A DNA stretch of 64,000 bases, from contig DASTWL010000039.1 in NCBI GenBank assembly GCA_035765895.1, positions 1 to 64,000 on the forward strand, in the 5' to 3' direction. The DNA comes from Verrucomicrobiia bacterium. Lineage in GTDB: Bacteria; Verrucomicrobiota; Verrucomicrobiia; Limisphaerales; DSYF01. A program made the translations under genes and the position numbers. The notes beneath the pieces were generated by a model. It was given only the letters and a program-made list of their open reading frames with translations, was not told where the DNA came from and searched no databases. Below, piece after piece: positions 42,936-49,930 of the stretch (position 1 is the first letter of the stretch; every line of letters begins with the position of its first letter).

Positions 42936-43657
42936 TGGCTGACGTTCCCGCCACCGCCGCTCCGGAGCCCGCGCCGCGCAAACGCGTCAGCGGCGTGGTG
43001 GTGCCGCATCGGCCCACGCGCGGACAGCGCGCACTCGCCTGGCTGGTGGCCACCTTGATGCGTCTGCTGGCCGCCACCTTGCGTTACCGGGTGGATGGTG
43101 GCCACGGACCGGCCAAACTGCCCAAAACGCCGGTCATATTTGCGCTGTGGCACAACCGGCTCGGCCTGTGCATGAAGGCCTATCACAGCTTCGTCCGCCC
43201 GCAGCACGCCACCGAGCATTTGGCGGCCTTGATCAGCGCCAGCAAGGACGGCGCGTTCCTCGCCGCCATTCTGGAGAACTTCGGCGTGCAACCGGTGCGG
43301 GGCTCGTCCAGCCGGCGTGGCGCGCAGGCGTTGCTGGAACTCAGCTCCTGGGCCGAACGCGGCTACGACCTGGCCGTCACGCCCGACGGACCGCGCGGGC
43401 CATGCTACACCATTCAGCCCGGCGTAATGACCCTCGCGCAAGTCACCGGGCTCCCCGTCGTTCCCTTCTCGTATCGGCTCAACTGGAAGATTCGCGTGAA
43501 AAGCTGGGATCGTTTTCAAATTCCCCTGCCCTTTGCCCGGTGCGAAATGTTCTTCGGAGAGCCCATTCACGTCCCCCGCGATGCCAGCGATGAGGATCGC
43601 GCCCAATTGCGCCAGCGTCTGCACGATGCGCTGATGGTGACGACGCAAGGAGAGTGA
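42935..43657 (+). CDS. DUF374 lysophospholipid-acyltransferase-family protein
   Basis: 240 residues from ATG 42935 in a 1-nt overlap with ruvA. After a helix (LVATLMRLLAATLRYRV) comes the acyltransferase box with IFALWHNRLGLCMKAY (HN in place of HxxxxD, as in DUF374) and AVTPDGPRGPCYTIQPGVMTLAQVTGLPVVPFSYRL, the DUF374 signature. These proteins are predicted inner-membrane acyltransferases acting on lipid A or Kdo-related glycolipids. The linkage to ruvA is probably positional only. Confidence 0.85.
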   Translation: MADVPATAAPEPAPRKRVSGVVVPHRPTRGQRALAWLVATLMRLLAATLRYRVDGGHGPAKLPKTPVIFALWHNRLGLCMKAYHSFVRPQHATEHLAALISASKDGAFLAAILENFGVQPVRGSSSRRGAQALLELSSWAERGYDLAVTPDGPRGPCYTIQPGVMTLAQVTGLPVVPFSYRLNWKIRVKSWDRFQIPLPFARCEMFFGEPIHVPRDASDEDRAQLRQRLHDALMVTTQGE

Positions 43658-43664
43658 GCAAGTC

Positions 43665-43781
43665 GGAGCGCCGACGTTTCGTTGGCTTAAGCCAAGCGGG
43701 CCGGAAGCATGATCCCTTGTTCAGCAGACGGACGCGGATGGTGGCTGGTCCGCGTTAAAGCCAGCTGGAAGCCGGCGCTCC
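43665..43781. repeat. GGAGCGCCG-ended inverted-repeat element
   Basis: Ends GGAGCGCCG (43665-43673) and CGGCGCTCC (43773-43781) are perfect inverted repeats enclosing 99 bp, starting 7 bp after the acyltransferase stop. The related element at 44854-44920 has the same ends. The rest of the gap to 43930 has no recognisable feature. Confidence 0.7.
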
Positions 43782-43930
43782 AACTATCCGGCGTGTTTGC
43801 CGCCTTTCCAAAAAACGAATCACACCTCATATCGCCGCCAAAATCAGGCTGGACAACATTTTGCGTCGCGCCCACGTAAAATCGTGAACAAGGATAGGCT
43901 GCAAAGCAGCGTAAATTCCCGCACGGCGCT

Positions 43931-44809
43931 TCACTGGTTGAGCAGTTTGATTTCGGCGCCATAGCCCTCGCGATACGTCGGGTAGCGAAACACGTAGCCC
44001 AGTTCCGCCTTCAGCTTCCGATTGCTGATCCGCTTGTTCGTCACGCCGCGTTTGCGGGAAACCTCAACATCTTCGGGCGCGGACGGTGGCAGCGGCCGGC
44101 TCAGTTTCGCGGCGAGCCACGCGAAGAAATCACGTTGCGTCACCGGCTCGTCATCCACGGCGTTGTAAATCTCCCCGGGGCGGCCTCGTTCCAACGCCGC
44201 CATGATGCAGCCCGCCACGTCGGCGCGGTGGATCATGTTCAAGGCGCGACGGCCCTCGCCTTCAATTCGCGCCTCGCCCGCGAGGAATTGTTTGAACCAC
44301 CAGCCGCGCCCCGGCCCGTAGATGCCCGCCACGCGCAGCACCACGGCGGGAAAAACCCGTTCGCGCGCCGCCTCGAGAAACACCCGCTCCGTTTCGACGA
44401 GCACGCGGCCGGTTTCGGTGGGCGGTTCGGCCGGTGCGGTTTCGTCCACCCACGCGCCATCATTCTGGCCATAAACGCCCGTGCTGCTGGTGTAAACGAA
44501 CTTCGCGGGCGGCGACTTGGCGAGCCAGTCAATCAGGTTCCGCGCGCCCTGCAAATACACGCGCCGGTAATCCTCCGCCCCGCCATGCGACGACGAGACG
44601 CAGTTGACGACCCAGTCATAGGCTGCGGGCAATCCACTCAACGTCGCAGGCTGGGTGATGTCCCCGGTGAGCGGAACGATTCCGTTGGTGCGCAGTTCGC
44701 CCGCGGCATCGCCACCCCGTCGCAACCCGGACACCGTGTGCCCGAGGCCGATGAGCTGCCGCCCCAATTCTAATCCAACGTAGCCAGGCCCAATGATCAA
44801 CACGCGCAT
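43931..44809 (-). CDS. NAD-dependent epimerase/dehydratase (extended SDR) family protein
   Basis: 292 residues from ATG 44809. The dinucleotide-binding start MRVLIIGPGYVGLELGRQLIGLGHTVSGLRR has GxGxxG; the catalytic block FVYTSSTGVYGQNDGAWVDE carries Ser, Tyr and a displaced Lys region; AVVLRVAGIYGPGRGWW and NMIHRADVAGCIMAALERGRPGEIYNAVDDEPVTQRDFF are typical of the YeeZ/SDR_a group. Reaction unknown. It is divergent from the U32 gene across a repeat-filled gap. Confidence 0.85.
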   Translation of the reverse strand: MRVLIIGPGYVGLELGRQLIGLGHTVSGLRRGGDAAGELRTNGIVPLTGDITQPATLSGLPAAYDWVVNCVSSSHGGAEDYRRVYLQGARNLIDWLAKSPPAKFVYTSSTGVYGQNDGAWVDETAPAEPPTETGRVLVETERVFLEAARERVFPAVVLRVAGIYGPGRGWWFKQFLAGEARIEGEGRRALNMIHRADVAGCIMAALERGRPGEIYNAVDDEPVTQRDFFAWLAAKLSRPLPPSAPEDVEVSRKRGVTNKRISNRKLKAELGYVFRYPTYREGYGAEIKLLNQ

Positions 44810-44819
44810 GGCGGGAGTT

Positions 44820-44975
44820 AAACGCAGAGCCGCCGGGAACGCAAAGGCGGATGGGAGCGCCGGCTTGCAGCCGGCTTTTGGACACGCGAACCCCCCAAGC
44901 CGGTCACAGACCGGCGCTCCAACCCAAGCGCAAAGAGCCTTTGTTTCCACGCGGTCGCGCGTTACTTTCTCCGCA
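44820..44975. repeat. CGCAGAG-type arms flanking a nested GGAGCGCCGG element
   Basis: The left arm AACGCAGAGCCGCCGGGAAC starts at 44821 and loosely opposes a right arm ending CGCGTTACTTTCTCCGC near 44973. Between them, perfect 10-bp inverted repeats GGAGCGCCGG (44854-44863) and CCGGCGCTCC (44911-44920) bound a 67-bp element with a subterminal GCCGGCTTGCAGCCGGC palindrome. The outer arms resemble the elements at 58955-59086 and 60874-60926. One repeat thus appears nested in another. Confidence 0.6.
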
Positions 44976-47645
44976 GTGGCCGACACCTTCACAGTTCAAA
45001 CCCAGCCCACCGGCACGGATTCCGTTCCGCGTTCCGCGTTCCCCATTCCGCGTTTGCCGGAATTGCTGGCGCCCGCCGGCGATTGGGAATGCGCGAAGGC
45101 CGCCGTCGAAAACGGCGCGGACGCCATTTACTTCGGGCTCGACAAGTTCAACGCCCGGATGCGCGCGCACAATTTCACCGAGGCGGACCTGCCGCGGCTG
45201 ATGGAATTCCTGCACCGGCGCGGCGTGCGCGGCTACCTGACGTTCAACACGCTGGTCTTTGAAAACGAGCTCGCCAACGCCGAACACTACCTGCGCTCGG
45301 TGATCGCCGCCGGCGTGGACGCCGCCATCGTGCAGGACGTGGGCATCTGCCGGCTCATCCGCGCGCTGTCGCCGGATTTTCCGATTCACGCCTCGACGCA
45401 AATGACCATCACCAGCGCGGCGGGCGTCGCGTTTGCGCGCGCGCTGGGCTGCGATCTCGTTGTCCTCGCGCGCGAACTCTCGATCAAGGAAATCGGGAAG
45501 ATTCAAGCCGCGCAGGCAAGTGCCATCCATCAATCATCAACCATCAACCATCCACTGCCGTTGGAAGTTTTCGTCCACGGCGCGCTGTGCGTGGCGTATT
45601 CGGGGCAGTGCCTGACCAGCGAATCGCTCGGCGGCCGCTCGGCCAATCGCGGCGAATGCGCACAGGCGTGCCGCATGCCCTACGATTTGATTTCCGACGG
45701 CAAGCCCGTTCCGCTCGGGGACCGCCGCTATCTGCTCAGCCCCCAGGACCTCGCCGGCCTCGACGTGCTGCCCCAACTGGTGGCCGCGGGCGTGGCTTCG
45801 CTGAAAATCGAAGGCCGGCTCAAAGCGCCGGAATACGTGGCCAACATCACGCGCGTTTACCGGAACGCGCTCGATGGACTCGGCACGAGAAGCGTGGAGC
45901 CTGGAACGGAAGCCGCCATTCCGCACCCCCCCCTTCCCGCCCCGCGTTATGAGATGGAGATGGCCTTTTCGCGCGGCCTCCACACTGGCTGGTTTGGCGG
46001 CATCAACAATCAGGAATTGGTGCACGCCCGCTTCGGGAAAAAGCGTGGCGTGCATCTCGGTGAAGTGACCCGGGTGTTTCGCGACGCCGTCGAGGTGCAG
46101 CTGGAATCCGCGCTCAAGCCCGGCGATGGCGTGGTGTTTGACGCCGGCCGGCCGGAGGAAAAGGAAGAAGGTGGACGGGTCTATGAAGTGCGGAACGCGG
46201 CGCACGGAACGCGAAACAAACCTGACGGAGCGCCCGGCTCGCAACGCGTCCTCCTCACCTTCGGTCGCGGCGCGGTAGATTTCTCGCGCATCAACGAGGG
46301 CAACAAGCTGTGGAAAACGAGCGATCCGGAACTGGAAAAGCGCTGGCGGCAGAGCTTCGAAGGCGACGCGCCCAGGTTCACGCGACCCATTTTCTTTGAA
46401 GTCCACGGCCTGCCCGGACAACCACTGACCCTGATCGCCCGCGATGAACTGGGGCACGTGGCACAGGCGGCTTCCGCCATGCCGCTCGCCGTTGCCGAGA
46501 AGCAGCCGCTCAGCACGGCGCGCCTGCGCGACCAGCTGGGGCGGCTCGGCGGCACGCCATTCCATCTCGGCGATTTGTTGAACCAGCTCGCGGACGCCGT
46601 CATGCTTCCCGTGAGCGAATTGAACCGGCTGCGCCGCGAGGTGGCCGCCGAACTGGAGCGGCAGCGCGCCCAGCCCAAACGCTGGAGCCTCCTCGACCGG
46701 GGCTCGCAAAGTGCGGAGCTCGGGGCCGGCGTTGCCCGCGCACCTGCGGTTCCTGGCGCCGCGCTCATCGACCCGCATTTGATCGTCCTCGTCCGTTCGC
46801 TGCCGCAACTGGAGGCGGCCTTGAAGTGCGGCGTCACCACGGTCTATTGCGACTTTGAAAACCCCAAAAAATATCGCGAGGCGGTGACGATGTTCCACAC
46901 CGCGCGCGGCTGCCTGGTCTCCCAACCCGCGACGCTCAACCTGCAACCCGGCATCTTCGTGGCCCCGCCGCGGATTTTCAAACCCGGCGAGGAATGGACG
47001 CTCGAACAGGTGCGCTCGAGCCATGCGGATGGCTACCTCATCCGCAATTACGATCATCTGCAGTTTTTTGCGGCGGACCGGCGCGTCGGCGATTTTTCCC
47101 TGAACGTCGCCAACCATCTGGCGGCGGATTACTTCAAGCACCAGTTCGGCCTGGAGCGCGTGACGGCGAGCTACGACTTGAACTTCGACCAACTGGAGGC
47201 GCTGCTGCACGGCGCGCCGCCGGAGTGGTTCGAGGTCACGATCCATCAGCACATGCCAATGTTTCACATGGAGCATTGCGTGTTCTGCGCGTTTCTTTCC
47301 GCCGGCACGGATTACACCAACTGCGGCCGCCCCTGCGACAAACACGAAGTGCGGCTGCGCGACCGCGTGGGCGCGGAGCATCCGCTCAAGGCGGACGTGG
47401 GCTGCCGCAACACGGTGTTCAACTCCCAGGCACAGACCGGCGCGGAATACGTGGAACGCCTGCTCGCGCTGGGCGTGCGGCATTTCCGGGTTGAGTTTTT
47501 GAATGAAACGTCGGCGGAGGTCGCCACCACGCTGGCCAAGTATCGTCAGTTGTTGCGCGGTGAAATCACCGGCGCACAGTTGTGGCGCGAACTCAAGCTG
47601 CACCACCAGCTCGGGGTGACGCGGGGACAAATGGCGGGCAAATAG
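44976..47645 (+). CDS. U32-family peptidase-like protein (RlhA/DUF3656-type) with several insertions
   Basis: 889 residues if read from GTG 44976; the frame is open back to an ATG at 44793, but that region is repeat DNA and overlaps the divergent SDR start. First U32 domain: LPELLAPAGDWECAKAAVENGADAIYFGLDKFNARMRA, FPIHASTQMTITSAAGV, EVFVHGALCVAYSGQCLTSESLGGRSANRGECAQACRMPY (Cys-rich cluster). A linker and a second U32-like region end in EHCVFCAFLSAGTDYTNCGRPCDKHEVRLRDR. Large U32 proteins include the 23S rRNA hydroxylase RlhA. Extra low-complexity stretches at 45021-45054, ~45515-45560, ~45885-45940 and ~46186-46245 interrupt conserved blocks and match repeat-like DNA. Start uncertain. Confidence 0.82.
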   Translation: MADTFTVQTQPTGTDSVPRSAFPIPRLPELLAPAGDWECAKAAVENGADAIYFGLDKFNARMRAHNFTEADLPRLMEFLHRRGVRGYLTFNTLVFENELANAEHYLRSVIAAGVDAAIVQDVGICRLIRALSPDFPIHASTQMTITSAAGVAFARALGCDLVVLARELSIKEIGKIQAAQASAIHQSSTINHPLPLEVFVHGALCVAYSGQCLTSESLGGRSANRGECAQACRMPYDLISDGKPVPLGDRRYLLSPQDLAGLDVLPQLVAAGVASLKIEGRLKAPEYVANITRVYRNALDGLGTRSVEPGTEAAIPHPPLPAPRYEMEMAFSRGLHTGWFGGINNQELVHARFGKKRGVHLGEVTRVFRDAVEVQLESALKPGDGVVFDAGRPEEKEEGGRVYEVRNAAHGTRNKPDGAPGSQRVLLTFGRGAVDFSRINEGNKLWKTSDPELEKRWRQSFEGDAPRFTRPIFFEVHGLPGQPLTLIARDELGHVAQAASAMPLAVAEKQPLSTARLRDQLGRLGGTPFHLGDLLNQLADAVMLPVSELNRLRREVAAELERQRAQPKRWSLLDRGSQSAELGAGVARAPAVPGAALIDPHLIVLVRSLPQLEAALKCGVTTVYCDFENPKKYREAVTMFHTARGCLVSQPATLNLQPGIFVAPPRIFKPGEEWTLEQVRSSHADGYLIRNYDHLQFFAADRRVGDFSLNVANHLAADYFKHQFGLERVTASYDLNFDQLEALLHGAPPEWFEVTIHQHMPMFHMEHCVFCAFLSAGTDYTNCGRPCDKHEVRLRDRVGAEHPLKADVGCRNTVFNSQAQTGAEYVERLLALGVRHFRVEFLNETSAEVATTLAKYRQLLRGEITGAQLWRELKLHHQLGVTRGQMAGK
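45021..45054. repeat. GGAACGCGG-type tandem repeat at the U32 N-terminus
   Basis: The plus strand reads three CCGCGTT/TTCCGCGTT units broken by CCCCATT, the same order as at 38197-38225 in hpnG. Confidence 0.65.
46189..46216. repeat. GGAACGCGG-type repeat within the U32 gene (opposite orientation)
   Basis: CGGAACGCGGCGCACGGAAC begins at 46191 and encodes part of an Asn/Ala/Gly-rich insert between VYEV and RVLLTFGRGAVDF. Confidence 0.55.
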
Positions 47646-47651
47646 CCGCGC

Positions 47652-48644
47652 TTAAGCCGCGCGCCCGGCCAGCTGTTTGGCCAGGCGAAGGGCGGAAATC
47701 ATGCTCGACGGACTGGCGATGCCCTGCCCCGCGATGTTGTAGGCGGTGCCGTGGTCGGGCGAAGTGCGGATGAACGGCAGGCCGAGCGTCCAATTGATGC
47801 CCGTGTCGAACGCCACCGTCTTGAGCGGCGCCAGCCCCTGGTCGTGATACATCGCCACGACCGCGTCAAACTCACCGGCCAGCGCATGGTGAAAAACCGT
47901 GTCGCCGCTGAGCGGACCGGCCACCTCCAGTCCGCGTTGGCGCAACGCCGCCAGAGCCGGCTCGATCAAGCGCGGCTCCTCGTCGCCAAACGCGCCGCCT
48001 TCACCGCAGTGCGGATTCAGCCCGCAGACAGCCACACGTTGACGCGCCAGCCCAAGATTGCGGCACGCCTCCGCCGCGCGTTCGACGGCGAACTGGATCT
48101 TCTCTGCCGTCAGCTTCACCGGCACGTCGCGCAGCGCGATGTGCACCGTCGCCAACGCCACGCGCAGCCAGCGGCCGCGCTCATCGTGGCCGAGCAGCAT
48201 CATGACCGTGCGGTCCGCCCGGGCGCGCGCGGAAAAGAATTCGGTCTGCCCCACAAAAGGAATGCCCGCGCGATTGATTGCCTCCTTGTTCACGGGCGCC
48301 GTGACAACTGCGTGCAGCTCACCGCACAAACAGAGGTCGGCCGCTTCACCCAACCAGTCCACCGCCGCGCGGGCGGCTTCGGGAGCACCGTGGGAGAGGG
48401 AACTGGAAAGTGGTTGTGAACGGGAATCGAGCACCGTGAACCGGTCCGCCCCGAGCGACCCGTTGGCAGGCGTGAAGGCCAGGTTCAACCCCAACTGGAC
48501 GTTCCAGCGTTGGATGCAATCGGCGTCTCCGATCAGGACGTAGCGCGTTTCGTCCTCGCCCGCCACGGCCCCAACGGCCTTCAGCGCCACCTCCGGACCG
48601 ATGCCGGTGACGTCCCCCAAAGTGATGCCGATGCGGAGAGGCAT
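47652..48644 (-). CDS. pdxA: 4-hydroxythreonine-4-phosphate dehydrogenase PdxA
   Basis: 330 residues from ATG 48644. The start PLRIGITLGDVTGIGPEVALKA, TAPVNKEAINRAGIPFVGQTEFFSARA, CGLNPHCGEGGAFGDEE, VVAMYHDQGLAPLKTVAFDTGINWTLGLPFIRTSPDHGTAYNIAGQGIASPSSM cover the substrate and metal His residues. It oxidises 4-phosphohydroxy-L-threonine in the DXP-dependent vitamin B6 pathway. It follows surA by 65 bp on the minus strand, the same surA-pdxA order as in Gammaproteobacteria. It converges with the U32 gene across 6 bp. Confidence 0.95.
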   Translation of the reverse strand: MPLRIGITLGDVTGIGPEVALKAVGAVAGEDETRYVLIGDADCIQRWNVQLGLNLAFTPANGSLGADRFTVLDSRSQPLSSSLSHGAPEAARAAVDWLGEAADLCLCGELHAVVTAPVNKEAINRAGIPFVGQTEFFSARARADRTVMMLLGHDERGRWLRVALATVHIALRDVPVKLTAEKIQFAVERAAEACRNLGLARQRVAVCGLNPHCGEGGAFGDEEPRLIEPALAALRQRGLEVAGPLSGDTVFHHALAGEFDAVVAMYHDQGLAPLKTVAFDTGINWTLGLPFIRTSPDHGTAYNIAGQGIASPSSMISALRLAKQLAGRAA

Positions 48645-48709
48645 GATGCGTTGCGCTGCCGCCGGTTCGCTGGACCGCCGCGACCCGCCGAGCCTTGCCG
48701 TGGCCGCGC

Positions 48710-49675
48710 TCAAAAATACCGGACGAAGGTCTTCTTCTTGAGCTTGTCGATGTATTGTTTGGCCAGGCGCGCCCGCTCCTCGACGACGAGCGTCTTTTCA
48801 ATCTCGTCGCGCACTTCGCTCAGCGGCCGGATGTGCGCCGGCTTGCGATCTTCGACGAGCATGATGAAGCACGCGCCGGGCGTGTCGATTACGGGGCTGA
48901 CTTCGCCGGGGTTGAGCTTGAAGGCGACGTCCGCCAGTTCCTTGCGCAGCGTGGAGCGGTCACCCCACCCCCAGTCGCCACCCTGACCGCGTTGTGAGCC
49001 CTGCGAATAAACCGTGGCCATTTCCTGAAAGGAGGCGCCCTCCTTGATCTTTTGCGCGATGTCGTGGGCGAGGTTGACGGTGTTCGTGTCGGTTTCGCCG
49101 GATTTGTTGAGGACGATCATGCGCAGCTTGACCTGGTCTTCGACCTGATAGTCCTGCTGGTGGTGCTGGTAATACTCCTCGATTTTGTGCGGCGAGATGA
49201 TCAGCTCGGCCGAAATGTTTTTGCTGCGCAGCGCATCCACGATGATTTGATCGCGCATCTGCTGGCGGAATTTTTCGTAGGTCTGACCCTCGGCCTGCAG
49301 TGTCTGGGTCAGCGTTTTCCGGTCGCCATACTTCTCGCGGATGCGGTCCTGAATCGCCTCGTCGATGATGCTTTCGGGCAGGTTGTAGCCGGAGGCCTGA
49401 TAGTCATGAAGAATCAACTGCCGTTGCACGAGCTCATCGAGGCTGTTACTGCGCAGTTCGCTGACCTTGTTCATGAACGCCGCCCGATCGTTGCGGAGCT
49501 GGCGGAGCGCGACGTTGACCGCGGGGGCCGCGAACAAATCCACCTCCTGGTAGGTGATGACCGAATCGTGGACGATGGCGTTGATGCCGCTGGCCAGTTC
49601 GGCCCGGGTTTTACCCGCCAGCAGCACCACCAACAACGGAAGCAAAACAACGCGCAACGATTTCATCCGAACCAT
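48710..49675 (-). CDS. surA: SurA-like periplasmic peptidyl-prolyl isomerase/chaperone
   Basis: 321 residues from ATG 49675 (a second ATG at 49666). Signal peptide MVRMKSLRVVLLPLLVVLLAGKTRA, a SurA N-terminal chaperone domain (INAIVHDSVITYQEVD ... LVQRQLILHDYQASGYNLPESIIDEAIQDRI), and one parvulin domain (VKLRMIVLNKSGE, FQEMATVYSQGSQRGQGGDWGWGDRSTL, NPGEVSPVIDTPGACFIMLVEDRKPA). E. coli SurA has two parvulin domains; here there is one. It should escort outer-membrane proteins across the periplasm. A promoter 6 nt from the ATG makes a leaderless mRNA likely. pdxA is downstream. Confidence 0.9.
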   Translation of the reverse strand: MVRMKSLRVVLLPLLVVLLAGKTRAELASGINAIVHDSVITYQEVDLFAAPAVNVALRQLRNDRAAFMNKVSELRSNSLDELVQRQLILHDYQASGYNLPESIIDEAIQDRIREKYGDRKTLTQTLQAEGQTYEKFRQQMRDQIIVDALRSKNISAELIISPHKIEEYYQHHQQDYQVEDQVKLRMIVLNKSGETDTNTVNLAHDIAQKIKEGASFQEMATVYSQGSQRGQGGDWGWGDRSTLRKELADVAFKLNPGEVSPVIDTPGACFIMLVEDRKPAHIRPLSEVRDEIEKTLVVEERARLAKQYIDKLKKKTFVRYF

Positions 49676-49681
49676 AAGTGG

Positions 49682-49709
49682 ATACTAACAATGCCCCCCG
49701 GGGGGTCAA
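49682..49709 (-). promoter_or_regulatory. surA promoter (leaderless)
   Basis: On the minus strand TTGACC (49704-49709), a 16-bp spacer and TAGTAT (49682-49687), then 6 nt to the ATG at 49675. A perfect 12-bp palindrome CCCCCCGGGGGG (49694-49705) fills most of the spacer and overlaps the -35, a possible operator or a structural element. Confidence 0.7.
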
Positions 49710-49729
49710 GCGCCGCACCGGCGGACGGC

Positions 49730-49757
49730 TTGACGGACGCGGCGGCTCTGTTAGGCT
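49730..49757 (+). promoter_or_regulatory. Promoter of the aroF leader transcript
   Basis: TTGACG (49730-49735), a 16-bp spacer and TAGGCT (49752-49757). Transcription should begin near 49764, next to the GTG at 49765 of the leader peptide. The arrangement mirrors the divergent surA promoter, whose -35 is only 20 bp away. Confidence 0.7.
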
Positions 49758-49764
49758 GCCGAGC

Positions 49765-49845
49765 GTGAAGGGCAGCCGTTATTTTAGCCGCGTGTTTGCG
49801 TTCCGGTTTTACTGGCCGGACGGGACGGGCTTGCGGCTGCCTTGA
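49765..49845 (+). CDS. Aromatic leader peptide of the aroF attenuator
   Basis: 26 codons, GTG start at 49765, stop TGA at 49843-49845. Seven of 26 residues are aromatic: Tyr6, Phe7, Phe11, Phe13, Phe15, Tyr16 and Trp17, with the cluster FRFYW at codons 13-17 (49801-49815). This lies directly upstream of a DAHP synthase gene, the first enzyme of Phe, Tyr and Trp synthesis. There is no Shine-Dalgarno, and the promoter places the RNA 5' end at the start codon, so the peptide is probably read from a leaderless RNA. Ribosome position on the aromatic codons would choose between the antiterminator (49828-49837 with 49869-49878) and the terminator at 49870-49891. Not tested, but codons, stems and promoter agree. 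Confidence 0.75.
   Translation: MKGSRYFSRVFAFRFYWPDGTGLRLP
49771..49841 (+). promoter_or_regulatory. Attenuator stem 1:2 enclosing the aromatic codons
   Basis: GGCAGCCG (49771-49778) pairs perfectly with CGGCTGCC (49834-49841). In an untranslated RNA it would sequester segment 2 and so let the terminator form, the role of the 1:2 stem in trp- and phe-type attenuators. Confidence 0.6.
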
Positions 49846-49878
49846 AGCAAACATTCGTTGAACCCGATGCCGCAGGTC
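49828..49878 (+). promoter_or_regulatory. Antiterminator pairing 2:3 of the aroF leader
   Basis: Segment 2 GGCTTGCGGC (49828-49837) pairs with segment 3 GCCGCAGGTC (49869-49878) over 10 bp including two G-U pairs. Segment 3 contains the whole left arm of the terminator, so the two structures exclude each other. Segment 2 starts about 12 nt past the Trp codon, just outside the footprint of a ribosome stalled on the FYW codons. Confidence 0.6.
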
Positions 49879-49898
49879 GCCACGCCTGCGGTTTTTTT
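49870..49898 (+). terminator. Attenuator terminator upstream of aroF
   Basis: A perfect 7-bp stem CCGCAGG (49870-49876) and CCTGCGG (49885-49891) with an 8-nt loop is followed at once by seven Ts (49892-49898). It starts 24 nt after the leader-peptide stop and ends 32 nt before the aroF ATG, so it can only serve to stop transcription before aroF. Confidence 0.85.
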
Positions 49899-49930
49899 GT
49901 GACGATCTCCGGCCAACCCCACAAACCATC

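Noticed and set aside
43687-43962. 91-residue minus-strand frame in the repeat gap
   Set aside because: Composed largely of repeat DNA, overlaps the SDR 3' end, and has no recognisable sequence.
44793-44975. U32 gene starting at ATG 44793
   Set aside because: That start lies inside the divergent SDR coding region and the first ~60 codons are nested repeat DNA; GTG 44976 is preferred, though not certain.
45537-47630. 697-residue open frame antisense to the U32 gene
   Set aside because: Shadow composition, no motif, and the plus-strand U32 motifs are clear.
49676-49930. T-box or other known riboswitch upstream of aroF
   Set aside because: No T-box sequence or specifier stem is visible. The leader frame with aromatic codons and exclusive stems explains the region better.
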